DNA from: Clytia hemisphaerica
Lineage: Eukaryota > Cnidaria > Hydrozoa > Leptothecata > Clytiidae
Length of the DNA: 64,000 nucleotides
Assembly: GCA_902728285.1 (NCBI GenBank)
Contig: CACVBU010000619.1
Span: forward strand, 1,001,963-1,065,962
Reading direction: 5' to 3'
Shown here: piece after piece, positions 35,801 through 43,812 of the stretch
How positions within the stretch are numbered: the stretch's first letter is position 1
Layout of the letters: every line of letters begins with the position of its first letter
Translations under genes and position numbers: made by a program
Notes under the pieces: model-generated
The model's database searches: none
What the model was told of the DNA's origin: nothing
What the model saw: only the letters and a program-made list of their open reading frames with translations

Positions 35801-38800
35801 TAGGGTGATAAAATGACAACGCTTTGGTTACACTTTCTGCACAAACATCGACATCGAAAACATACTTAACGTTGTTATTGAAATACATTGGACTAGATAC
35901 CATTTCTAAGAAACTGGATGGCAACTGAACTTCTTTGTCTTTTGTCTTAATAATGACGTCACATTCATTTTCATGGAAATCGAACGGAACCAATTTTTCA
36001 TTTCGTTCTTCGTTCGGAACGATGTTGTCACCATTGATGCTGGCCATTGTAGTTATTTTTTTAAAGATTTCTTGTTTTTTCTGTTCTTTTTTATCGCTAA
36101 AACGAAACAATACCAAATGATTTTGAGTCAGGTATTTCTACTTGGACTGAACAAAATCTTTAGAAATTTTCCCTAACCATTCGTGAAAGTTGTTTCCATC
36201 AATAAAACGATCGCGAAACTTTCTGCCATTAAAGTACACAGTTTGAGAGAAAGTGGAGTGATACATCAGTCAAGGAGAGTCTAGATTTCTGATGTCTTTC
36301 TAAAGCACAGGTAGATGTTCCAGAGCGTTCAAAAAAGGAACCACAAAACGAAAAGTCAAAATCAAGTGTTCAAAGTCAAATTTTAATTTCAGACAGGATT
36401 TTTTGGAATGGACTCTTTTGTTCCATTCTTAACCTCAATTCTAAGCATCTTGCGGATTGATGCAACATTTGAGGAATTTTCTCAAAATTTGAAAAAAGAA
36501 GAAATAATTTTTCTACATAATCCAAAAATCGATCATTTTATATTTTCCTTAAACTTTGAAACCTTGCTGACTTTAAATTTGTAAATATCGGTTGTAAATA
36601 CCATTGCTATTAATGGGCGAAACGGGTCTATTATGATTTTCAATTTTTTCTTCTTCATTTTCCATCAGGTGATTAGAATAAGAAAGTTTAAAAAATGGGT
36701 TTCTCAGGTTATTGCGCGTTACCTATCATGTTTTATTTCAAACATTTTTACTAATGTAAACAAAAGCTATAACCTAGCTGGCACACAACGTTATTTCAAC
36801 GTTTATCTAACGTTCACAACATCCATATAACGCAACGTTAGATGAACGTTGAAACAACGTTGTGTGCCAGCTGGAAACCAGTTGCTAATCGAATGAAACC
36901 TGGATGTTTTGTTGATCCAAATCCTTAAAAATGGATTCAATCTCACTGGCAATTATCATGCGAACCATCCACGTGAAGCTGAGATTTTTAAGCAAACAAG
37001 ATAAATTCACTCTTGCAATCCAAACTTGAATTCTGCGACTAAGAAGTAAGAATTCCAGATGCATACTAATATGTTGGAAATGTCCAGTAAGTTTACCAAT
37101 TAGAATCTTCTGTAAATGCATACCAAATTGCATATCTTCTGTAAGGGCGAGGTATCTCAGTAAAGTTTTGGTGTTGGCTACTGTATAGTTTTTGTTGACG
37201 AAAGATTTGATTTTTTCAACCAACCAGTCCACTTGATATTCATGACATAGTGCTCCTAATGCCCAAATATTTGTTTTGTCTAAACACAAAAGAAGAATAT
37301 ATTAATCCACAATCTTTTTCATAATATTCGAGATAAAAGGGGAATCCCCAATGAACTTTGATAACAACAAACGAATTTGTACCTTAGGGTAGAGTTTTAA
37401 GAATGCTAGACTTTAGGACTTCGGGATTTCAGGGTCCAAAAGTTCAAAGGCTTTAGAGTATAGCCTGGAAGTGTTTAAGCCCCTCCTGAATTAAAATATT
37501 CGATTTTAAAAATTATATAGATAGCCCAAAATCGCCAAAAGAGCTAAAAAGAAATGCTTTATAAATTCTTAACAAATCTCCTACACCATTCCGATCGCCC
37601 AAATGAGTATTTTTTCTAAAATTATTTAAACCAGAATATTCAAAATAGAGTTGTGTCAATTAGCTTTAATTTGGATGAACATCAAAAAAGTTAAAAGTAC
37701 GAGGAAAAAACTTTACCAAGTTTTGAGTCACTCGGTACAGCTCGGTGCAAAGTAAAATTCTAAAACTATGATTCATACCATTTATATCTTGAATAGTAGT
37801 CAAGAACTGCAGAAAATAGGCGACTTCGTCAAGCTTCTTGCCGGGGAGTTCAATTCGTCTGGTTTGACCTTCTTTGAAACGCGTTGAGTTCAACATTGTT
37901 TTGAACACTGGTGAATTACTGGTCAAAAGGCAGGAGTTGACAAAAATCTCTTTACCCTCGACCACCAACGTAACACAATCTTTTGAGTCTTTGTCACAGG
38001 TAAACGTGTTCTCGAGGCAATGTTCCCATAATGAATAGCTTAAAAAATCTTTCTTCACAGCCAAGTCTGTATAATGAAGCCTGTGTGCGGTTAAAGTGAA
38101 TATATAGGCTAAAATCAGGCTTTTTGGAGCAAAATAAGGGGACTTATTTATGCCAACTGAAAATATTCTTAAAAATTACTAAACGGGGGGGGGGGGGTCC
38201 CAATAAGGTCCGGGGAGGGGGTTGTAAAATTTTCGAAAAATTAACAAGTGGGGGGGGGAGTTATTTGGAACCTAAGAGTACAAACAACTTCACACATGAT
38301 GATGATTAATATGAGTTACATTTTAAAGTGTTAAATATTTTACTTTCAGATGGTTTCTTGGAAGATCTTGAACTTCAGTTGACAGGACCTTACCATATGC
38401 TCAATGGTAACATCAAGAAAGATACTGACTTATCCAGCACCAAGTTGAACTTACATGGGAGATACTTTGTAGATACACCTGAAGTCAACACTGTTCTTTA
38501 TTCAACACAAGATAGTGATGACCTCCACATCGCATATTATCGGTAGGATTGATGGTAAAAGCTTTAAATGGGCTTTTCCAGAAAAAATTGAATATGGGGG
38601 GGGGGGGGTGGAGGATACAACGGTTTTCAGTGATTTACCCCCCGGACAAAGTGACTTTTGGCCCCCGCGACAACGGGTTTTACCCCCCATACAAGCATCA
38701 GTTGACCGAGTAATAGAAGTAACCGAAAGCTAGTAGTAAAATCGTAAGGGTTTGGCTGAAAAAACTTTCGCTTCCCTTTTTTCATTGCATTATTTAAGTT

Positions 38801-41800
38801 TAAGAAAATGTTTTCTACTGCTTTTCTCGCATCTAGAGATTTTGCACCCAAATTTTGCACAAATACACAGGTTGCAAAATTAAAGTCTGAAGACAAATCA
38901 CGCTTTTACTCGAAATTTTTTATGTGCTTGTTACATGACATTTATTTCTGATTGGCTCGAATTTATTGACACTAATAAAGTTATCAGCTGTACGTTGTAA
39001 AGCAAATAACATGGGAATAAAATCACGTGTTTTGACTGCATTAATATAATTTCGCAATCCGTGTATTGTCCTTTTGCGAGGGTTACATTAGTTAAATCTT
39101 TCAAATGCTTCCTTTGCTATTTTAAGTGACAGCCCTACAGAGCTTCCGTCATTGATGGTGTGTTGCAAAAACAATCAATCTGGTGAACTTAACCAATACG
39201 GTGATAATATCTTTGGTGCTATCAGGTAATTCTCTAAACTTTCTTCGGTGGTAGTTTTCCGACCCTATCGAGCTTTTGATAATATTTTATGACTTGTTTC
39301 TGGTAAATCTCAATTTGTAACGCTCTACAGTATTGCCTTAGACGGACTTAAAAGAAGTTATTAAGAGACATTTCTATATTTCAACGTTTGAAGAAAATGG
39401 CCGTGGCTAGTCTATTTTTGTTAAGGGCTCTGACCATAGTGAATTTTTCATCTTTGTCATGTACAAGATATAGATTTCTGCCTGATGTAGCCAAAAAACT
39501 ATGGTATGAATATACATTTTCTGTTAGGTCAACTATTCCTGAATTTGAAAATTTAAAAATCACAATGAAAAAAATTAATGAAGAAGGAAATGAAGACTTT
39601 TGCTAAGAGCAGTATTTCAACTTTGAAGACCTTATTTTTGACAAAGACAAAACATTTTGAAAAAAAATTTACGTCAGAAGGTGTATCTTTAACCAAACGA
39701 TAAAAAGATTTTCGGAACATTTTTGTAATAGCTTCTTTGTCTCAAAATCTTGTTTTTGACCAGTTTTTCATCGCAATTTTTCGTAGAAAAACAGTTATAA
39801 TTTTTGATACATCGATTTAGAAAATTTTTCCGAAAAATTTTAAATAGTTCAATTCTTTACGGACAATTTCAAAAAATTTCTAAGGAAAAAGTTTACCCAT
39901 TCAAACTTACCATATTTTATAAAAGAGGGTAAAATAGAACATTCTATTAACGTTTTTTTTTTAGTTCACAGCGTCATTTTTGTAATTAAATTCTTAATAT
40001 CTTGACAGAATAAATTACCAAACAACTTGTAAAGGCAATTTTTTGTTAAAAGTGTCAAGGAACCCAAAACAAAAGTTTTATCTTCAAATCCCTTAACAAA
40101 TTTTCTGACTATGGTCAGAGCCCTTAAGCTGAAAAGATCTGCCACTGAACACTACATAAAAGAAAATAAATACACTTCTAACGTCAGTCCTATTGAATGT
40201 ACCCCGGCTGCTAGCAAGATCAAAATTGCGAGCACTATTACTTAAACCATAAAAAATTATTTTCTATATTCTGAAATATTTTTATCGTTCCATAGTCTAT
40301 ATATCAAAGAGAAGTTAAAAAGGACCAAAGATAAATCAAAAACACAAAAGTTGAAAACTCATCTGGAAGCAATTGAGAAACAAGCAGAAAAGCATGGCTT
40401 ATCCCTCGAAGCTAATCCACCATCTTTAAAGAAGCGTGCAAAATTGACGGTAACGAAATCGTTCAACAAGGTCGGTTTGGTTGTACCTTTGGATGATTCA
40501 GGTGTTGGTTACAGAGAGATACGACATTCAGATAGTAAGTGATAATAAATCCCTCCCTTAACACACATCTTTGCCAAATGTCCATCGAAATTGTGAACTA
40601 ATGACCTATTAAACCACCTCTATTTTGAGGCCCAGAGTATATCTGAGCTGAAAATTTTAATAAGATTCATTGTGGTATACCTAGTGCGCCAATATAAGTA
40701 AGCTCACAGTATCTTGACAATTATGTATACTTATTTTTGGCACACCCGGTACTTTTTGGAGCTTATGTTCATTCCTTTTCATTACTTGAAGAAAAATTAA
40801 AGAAGCGTGGTATAATCGAGAACGTAATTCCTGCCAAGAAGAATTCTCGATTAAGTAATACTTAACCCTGATTAGAAAACTTACTTTCTGCAAGACTTGT
40901 TGAAATAGCTGGAATCAAGACTTTGTTTCCATGAAGCATATTTGAAAAAAATGATCGTTTATATTATGAAAACACTGAACAGTTGCGTAGCTCTCCAATG
41001 CAATTCATGTGTCGCGTCTCATTTGCCAAAACAAAAAGGAAGGCGCCTATGAATATTTGATGGATACATCAGCTTTACAAATAATTTTGCCGTCAATGAA
41101 CTTTAAATTTGACAGCCTAGCCTCATTGACATATCGTTATACATTGGATGTAAACTTTTAACCTTAAAATATTTATGATTCTTTTATTCCAAGCAGATTT
41201 GAGGAAGAGATTTTATTTTTATTTTTGATTGAAATATCGCTGTACATTCTCTGAATCAGCTACTATTTGGAATTTATAAAATCCATCTTAAGAAAAATTG
41301 ATGTTATAAATTTTCGGTCGAAATTTGCCTTTAGAAACCAAAATAATGTAAAATCTAACAATTTTAATAATACTGTCTGCGGTGAAAAGAATGAAAATGG
41401 TTACTTGGGGTTTCTATAGACTTTTTGGGCTATCTTTATATAGTCAACCTATTACTCTCGGGTACTTAATAAGCGTCCCCCCACTAATTAATTTTTCGAA
41501 AGTTTTCCACCCAGGACATTCTTATTCCACCCCCCCCCCCCCGCTTATTAATTTTTGGGAAAATGTTTTTGAAAGTTCCCTCTTTTGTCCTAATTCTGCT
41601 GTACTAGCCTCCTTTTCACAAATTTTCCATTTTCCATTTTTATTCCAAACCCCCTCCCTGCTTATTAAGTTTTGAGATTTTTTCCAAAAACACTGCTTAT
41701 TCCAACCCCCTCCCGGCTATTAGGTACCCGAGAGTATGACACAGACTTTTAAGAATAACTTTCGGAGTTAATCTTTTTAGCGTCTAATTTTTACGACTAT

Positions 41801-43029
41801 TGTTTTGCAAAGTTCGCCCTATGAGAGGGGATACTGGCATCAGTCTACACCAGGGTATTCTCTGGCGTTCATCAGTAACGTAATGTAAGTTTGGAAAGCA
41901 CGGGGAGGAGGTTGTCCTTTTGTCTGAAATACACATTTTTTTATAAGAACATTCACAATTTTTGAACCCTTCGGATGTTCTTAACTTTTTTAGTTTTAAG
42001 CCTAAAAATATTCTTAACATGTTCTTATTTTAACCATTTTGTGAGTGTTTTGGCTATTTTCCTAAGAAAAAAGTGTTATTGAGACCATAAAGCCTTAAAA
42101 TGTTCTTAACTTGTTTTTAACATTTTGGCCATCGAAGCCTGATGTTCTTATATAGTTTGTTCTTATAAAAAAACGTGTACACAAATACGAAAGCATAAAC
42201 ACATCACCCGACATCTTTGTCCCTTCCGTTTTCATTGTACATGATTCGTTCGCAAGTCAGAGTGAAACCCGGTAGAAAAAATTATCTAATTACGATGACG
42301 TTTTAATTAAGTCATAATTAATTGTGCTGCTATCTATCTTCTGTCTTATCCCGTCATCACTTATATCTTTTTTTATAAGAACAAAGTGTATTTTGAATGA
42401 CCGTTAACTGTTCTTACTTGTCAAAACTTTTAGCTATTTTGTTCTTATGATATTCTTAATACGCTTTCATTAAAAGGTTTTCAAAAAAGGCTCGAAATCA
42501 TTATTTTCTTTGTATAAAATTTCTAAAAACTTAGGGTCAAATAGTTTTTAATTCTCAGACTTTGGAAAACTTCAGTGTTAGCTTCTAAAAAGATTTTCCA
42601 AATATCAAAGATTTGCCAATATATAACTCAAAGTTTCGCATGCTCGTTTTATTTCATTTTGTAATCTTCTTATTAAATTATTCTTATAAAAAAATCTTTC
42701 ATTTCTTCATTTTCACAGAGGAACTGAAAAAGGTGTTAACCCGTATTGTGGATGCAACAAACAATGATGATGAAGATACAAGAAACAAATATCTTGACGA
42801 GCTACAAGAAACAATTACTTTTATACAGTTTGCCAACGATGAATGTGACTATGGAATGGGACTGGAATTCGGTATTGATTTATTTGTCTTTGCTAATGAG
42901 AATTTTCATGGCATGATTGAACATGTATTACCATTAGCTTATCGTTTATTAAAGCGAGATCTCTTTGCAGACATCCTTGAAGCGCATTTAGAAGATAGGC
43001 GAAGAAAAGGTCCGATATCTGTTTTATGA
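20853..43029 (+). CDS. HPF1: Histone PARylation factor 1, 7 exons
   Basis: Exons: 20853-20951, 25359-25404, 28553-28651, 38350-38542, 39133-39225, 40296-40534 and 42719-43029. Splice phases join perfectly into 359 residues, against 346 in human. HPF1 binds PARP1/PARP2 in the nucleus and completes their active site, directing ADP-ribosylation to serine after DNA damage. Family features: a basic N-terminal tail (MAATRKGAKGKQPEKS), LLFPDDFFWFYSFIK (~63-77), LQLTGPYHML, KSFNKVGLVVPLDDSGVGYR ending at Y249-R250 (human Y238-R239, the PARP contact), and FANDECDYGMGLEFGIDLF with D297-E298 (human D283-E284, the catalytic glutamate). The C-terminus LPLAYRLLKRDLFADILEAH is also typical. Several introns hold transposons, and intron 3 (28652-38349) contains an antisense BTB gene cluster. 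Confidence 0.93.
21089..22858. mobile_element. Palindrome-dense foldback element with 'ttgttcgaca' units
   Basis: Terminal phrases cacttgttcgacagtacact and the inverse ending gtactgtcgaacaagtg mark the ends. Each end region (about 21089-21390 and 22575-22858) consists of many alternating copies of ttgttcgaca and tgtcgaacaa, separated by short phrases such as actgggaag. An inner inverted pair surrounds the centre: gatcgccgccaaaattcgac with gtcgtcccgtcgtactagaa at 21950-22020, inverted at 22440-22540. No transposase or duplication of target bases is visible. It lies in HPF1 intron 1. Confidence 0.75.
23215..24278. mobile_element. About 1.06-kb TIR element in HPF1 intron 1
   Basis: The left end cggtaatcacaaatatcttg followed by tttcgcgtcc is inverted at the right end as gacgcgaaacaaaggtattt then gtgattgccg. 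Subterminal ggtcggtcggtcggt on the left is mirrored by the ccgactcactgactc / gagtcggtcagg block on the right. A 64-codon plus-strand frame at 23424-23618 is not recognisable as a transposase. Non-autonomous DNA element. Confidence 0.65.
24279..25358. other. Remainder of HPF1 intron 1
   Basis: AT-rich intron sequence with no exon, RNA gene or repeat that I can support, ending in the acceptor tttctttag of exon 2. Confidence 0.35.
25563..27599. mobile_element. About 2.0-kb element with scattered GTTACA...TTTTATCA motifs
   Basis: Ends are catggacatgttcataaatg with gatgagtaaa and the inverse ttttactcaccatttatgaa ending catgtcctccat. Ten or more copies of a motif close to gataaaaatgtaac, in both orientations, are spread through the interior (for example near 25640, 26150, 26410, 26665 and 27380-27415). 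The insertion splits a repeat whose unsplit copy is at 8395-8590. A LINE fragment is embedded at 26990-27372. No transposase frame is present. It lies in HPF1 intron 2. Confidence 0.65.
26990..27372 (-). mobile_element. Degraded LINE reverse-transcriptase C-terminal fragment
   Basis: On the minus strand the phrases NLPTLKIRRKIGDMVEVYKH, then after a stop and frameshift HNLELKRNFAEGEDGIRGYQ and RSIDTWNSLATNVVNAPFV can be read. RRxxGDMxxVYK and W N.L...VVNA...FK are typical of the C-terminal region of CR1/L2-type LINE polymerases. The fragment is clearly broken and nonfunctional. Confidence 0.65.
27793..28153. mobile_element. hAT-like MITE, CCCGGGGGGG ends, 8-bp target duplication
   Basis: The 361-bp element begins cccgggggggg and ends ccccccgggt minus its last base. 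Perfect 8-bp direct repeats ttttatca flank it at 27785-27792 and 28154-28161. The interior contains gtgcggacggtaagggtcgg and several copies of ctctctaagggt. A second member with its own 8-bp duplication is at 57628-57928. Eight-base duplications point to the hAT superfamily. Confidence 0.85.
28660..28979. mobile_element. MITE-like foldback of the 'cttataaaaaa-cgtgt' family
   Basis: The left end aaacgctttttttataagg is inverted at the right as ttcttataaaaaaaagcgtg. Inside are aagaatactctaagaatacc and the inverse-like ttaagagtatttcaccctca. Relatives lie at 41930-42179 and, partially, near 12000-12090 and 47730-47960. HPF1 intron 3. Confidence 0.5.
28982..29243. mobile_element. MITE with GGGCTCTTCCAGAAAAAATC ends
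   Basis: The left end gggctcttccagaaaaaatc then cgttcatggggggtggagga is perfectly inverted at the right end. The interior has repeated cccctggaca phrases. Relatives: 33203-33479 and a truncated copy at 38571-38712, which shares the cccccggaca interior. Noncoding; HPF1 intron 3. Confidence 0.8.
29411..29494. repeat. Short member of the ACACCCCTGTCTCACAG family
   Basis: acacccctgtctcacagccc at the left and the inverse ggtctgtgacacagtggtgt at the right bracket a short G-rich loop. Longer relatives with the same ends are at 43570-43812 and 47438-47715. Probably an internally deleted MITE. Confidence 0.6.
29630..29712. repeat. G-rich repeat next to the truncated BTB copy
   Basis: ctcttaggtttcaaataaac, a G-run, ggaattttaataaacaagg and a second G-run match the style of the repeat at 38128-38284 (ggaacctaagagt on the other strand). 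It begins where the missing third exon of the neighbouring BTB copy might have been expected downstream. Confidence 0.4.
29849..31351 (-). CDS. Double-BTB protein, 3'-truncated copy
   Basis: Exon 1 is 31351-31081 (ATG at 31349-31351; donor gact then gtaagt) and exon 2 is 30547-29849 (donor aagg then gtacac). Both read without stops for 322 codons. Exon 1 plus the start of exon 2 give one BTB/POZ domain (ECDVIIMTKDKEVQLPSSFL). The end of exon 2 starts a second (NKEIHVSSYLLVNNSPVFKA, then EGQNRRIELPGKKFKEVVYF). BTB domains mediate dimerisation and often act as Cullin-3 substrate adaptors; no such function is shown here. The third exon of the sister gene (TNIWALAPLCQEYQVDWL...) has no counterpart downstream, so this copy is probably incomplete. 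It is antisense inside HPF1 intron 3. Confidence 0.6.
30680..30840. repeat. Degenerate 'gcgtgaatgcgtgaa' repeat
   Basis: Phrases gcgcgaatgcgtgaaaatc, ttgcgtgaatgcatgaattg, attgcgtgaaagcgtgaatt and tgcgtgattgcgtgaattg recur about every 25-45 bp. It lies in the intron between exons 1 and 2 of the truncated BTB copy and is absent from the sister intron at 35473-35776, so it arrived after duplication. Confidence 0.5.
31352..31701 (-). repeat. Duplicated upstream region of the BTB gene (copy 2)
   Basis: The 350 bp upstream of the ATG match 36048-36394 closely (for example aaatgattttgagtcaggta, ctttctaaagcacaggtaga, gttccagagcgttcaaaaaa). This is the same position relative to the sister gene's ATG, so the tandem duplication carried the 5' flank and probably the promoter. 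Similarity fades beyond atttcagacag. Confidence 0.75.
31702..33202. other. HPF1 intron 3 spacer between BTB copies
   Basis: AT-rich sequence with no supported exon. The phrase ccgggtgtgccacaaag near 32950 and its inverse ggcacacccggta near 40740 suggest an old shared repeat, but boundaries are not clear. Confidence 0.3.
33203..33479. mobile_element. MITE related to the GGGCTCTTCCAGAAAA family
   Basis: The left end tttttccagaaaaaaaaccc then ctgttgaggaggtcca is inverted at the right as acctcctcaacagggggtgt and tttttttctggaaaagccc. The interior repeats ggaattccaggggg-like phrases. It shares only the outer 20 bp with the 28982 copy. Confidence 0.7.
33559..36047 (-). pseudogene. Double-BTB gene split by a transposon insertion
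   Basis: Exons: 36047-35777, 35472-34192 and 34013-33559 (stop 33559-33561). Exon 1 carries the first BTB half (NECDVIIKTKDKEVQLPSSF), exon 2 a helical stretch and the second BTB (NKEIHVSSYLLINNSPVFKA), and exon 3 its end plus a BACK-like helical region (TNIWALAPLCQEYQVDWLSN). Exon 2 contains a 614-bp element (34688-35301) with a TTAA duplication. It falls after AAQKYELTT and introduces a stop within a few codons. Without the insertion the exon is 663 nt and both junction phases fit, for 462 residues. It is therefore either a recently killed gene or the insertion allele of a polymorphic one. It is far closer to the 29849-31351 copy than to the 36885-38157 copy. Confidence 0.7.
34688..35301. 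mobile_element. piggyBac-like MITE inserted in a BTB coding exon
   Basis: Termini are CCCTTTGAGTGCC and, inverted, CCCTTTAAGTGCC, flanked on both sides by TTAA (34684-34687 and 35302-35305). TTAA targets with CCC...GGG ends are the hallmark of the piggyBac superfamily. The interior has a small hairpin gtcaggcccgctgcgcggac and no transposase. A shorter relative is at 46445-46744. Confidence 0.85.
36048..36394 (-). repeat. Duplicated upstream region of the BTB gene (copy 1)
   Basis: Partner of 31352-31701: the two blocks share most bases from the ATG outwards, including tatttctacttggactgaac and ccctaaccattcgtgaaagt. The element probably includes the minus-strand promoter, though no core motif is convincing. 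Confidence 0.7.
36777..36873. mobile_element. Palindromic MITE, CCAGCTGGCACACAACGTTG family, copy 2
   Basis: tagctggcacacaacgttat at the left and the inverse caacgttgtgtgccagctgg at the right, with inner inverted aacgtt motifs. Same family as 9161-9265. It sits immediately beyond the stop codon of the 5'-truncated BTB copy and may form part of its 3' untranslated region. Confidence 0.75.
36885..38157 (-). CDS. Double-BTB protein, 5'-truncated divergent copy
   Basis: The retained exons are about 38157-37779 (donor aaatg then gtatga) and 37279-36885 (acceptor gtgtttag; stop at 36885-36887), joining in phase 1. The first encodes KEIFVNSCLLTSNSPVFKTM and EGQTRRIELPGKKLDEVAYF, the family's second BTB. 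The last encodes TNIWALGALCHEYQVDWLVE and a BACK-like helical tail. No counterpart of exon 1 or of most of exon 2 is found upstream: recognisable similarity stops near 38130, where a G-rich repeat begins. The reading frame extends to an AG at about 38158-38159 that could act as acceptor. Much more diverged than its two sisters, so an older paralog. Antisense in HPF1 intron 3. Confidence 0.55.
38128..38284. repeat. G-rich repeat at the 5' break of the BTB copy
   Basis: Two G-runs, aaaattttcgaaaaattaac and ttggaacctaagagtaca resemble the ends and interior of the repeats at 5699, 29630 and 41453. It abuts the point where the 5'-truncated BTB copy loses similarity to its sisters. Confidence 0.45.
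38571..38712. repeat. Truncated MITE, GGGCTTTTCCAGAAAA family
   Basis: gggcttttccagaaaaaatt, a G-run, ggtggaggatacaac and cccccggaca phrases match the 28982-29243 element, but no inverted right end is found. It lies just after HPF1 exon 4. Confidence 0.65.
39425..40123. mobile_element. 699-bp TTAA-flanked TIR element in HPF1 intron 5
   Basis: Termini GGGCTCTGACCATAGT and the exact 16-bp inverse are flanked by TTAA (39421-39424 and 40124-40127). The TTAA target resembles piggyBac insertion, with different ends from the 34688 element. No transposase frame is visible, so it is non-autonomous. Confidence 0.8.
41453..41735. mobile_element. MITE with TACTCTCGGGTACCTAATA ends, copy 2
   Basis: The left end tactctcgggtacttaataa is inverted at the right as ctattaggtacccgagagta. 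The interior shares ttccacccaggacattctta, tgaaagttccctctttt and ctaattctgctgta with the 5699-5964 copy. HPF1 intron 6. Confidence 0.75.
41930..42179. mobile_element. MITE-like foldback, 'cttataaaaaaacgtgt' family
   Basis: tacacattttttataagaac at the left and gttcttataaaaaaacgtgt at the right are inverted ends. The interior has paired taaaatgttcttaac / gttaagaac-like phrases. Relatives near 28660-28979 and 47730-47960. HPF1 intron 6. Confidence 0.55.
42180..42718. other. End of HPF1 intron 6
   Basis: AT-rich intron sequence ending in the acceptor tcattttcacag of the last HPF1 exon. A further ttttttataagaacaaagtg near 42370 is probably another end of the foldback family. No gene is seen. Confidence 0.35.
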
Positions 43030-43489
43030 TACTTGGGCTATGATGATTTCCCTTCTTTTACAAGCTACCAGCCAATCACCCACCAACATTTGTGTAGTAA
43101 CCCTATTTACATTTTTTCCTGAAAAAATAACTTGCTCATTTACGAAAGAATGATTTTTCTTGTTTGTTTGCAATTAAGCGAGGGTATGACTTATTACCCG
43201 AATGATTAGTATAAACTTGAAAATCTTCCTTTGGCTGCGGAGAAGGTCCGGCCTAAAAATTATTTTCAAACAAAACTAGAGTTTTTTTATCTTAAGCCAC
43301 GAAAATTCTTATAAAAATGTAGACGTAGCAATACCAGATTGCGATAATCCTTGTAAAATCTCATCAATAATTTGTCTCGATTACTCAATAAGTGAAAAAA
43401 CAATAAAAAAGACCTGACTTAAACTGATTTTGATTTTAAGTCTTTCCAACCTGCATAAATAATCAAAAGAAATTTCTTAAGAAATGTAT

Positions 43490-43490
43490 N
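43490..43490. other. Undetermined base (N) in the assembly
   Basis: The only N in the window (gaaatgtatn). A single N rather than a run suggests an unresolved base or mixed reads, not a scaffold gap. Confidence 0.95.
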
Positions 43491-43569
43491 TTATTCTGAA
43501 TATCATTTTTTTTCATGACATTTTAACTGTTAGACCGAGACTTAAAGAGCGGTGGTAGGTGATATAATT

Positions 43570-43812
43570 TGACACGCCTATGTCATATAGAGCTGATGGG
43601 GCCCCTTTTATGAGAAAAGTTTCGTCCCCGGTTGAAAAAATACTCTACACTTTCAGTCCCACGGGGAAATTTCATTCCATTCCCATTTCAAATTCATGTA
43701 AAAAATTGTACTTCGAAACCATCCCCACTGTATTTTCTCAACTTGGAGTAAAGGAATTTATATCATCCCATTGGTGGAAATAGTTCCGCTGGGGCTATGA
43801 GACAGGGGTGTG
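43570..43812. mobile_element. MITE, ACACCCCTGTCTCACAG family
   Basis: The left end gacacgcctatgtcatatag is a degraded inverse of the right end ctatgagacaggggtgtg. The interior has cgtccccggttgaaaaaata and ccatccccactgtatttt, shared with the 47438-47715 copy. Older than that copy, judging from its less matched ends. Confidence 0.65.
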
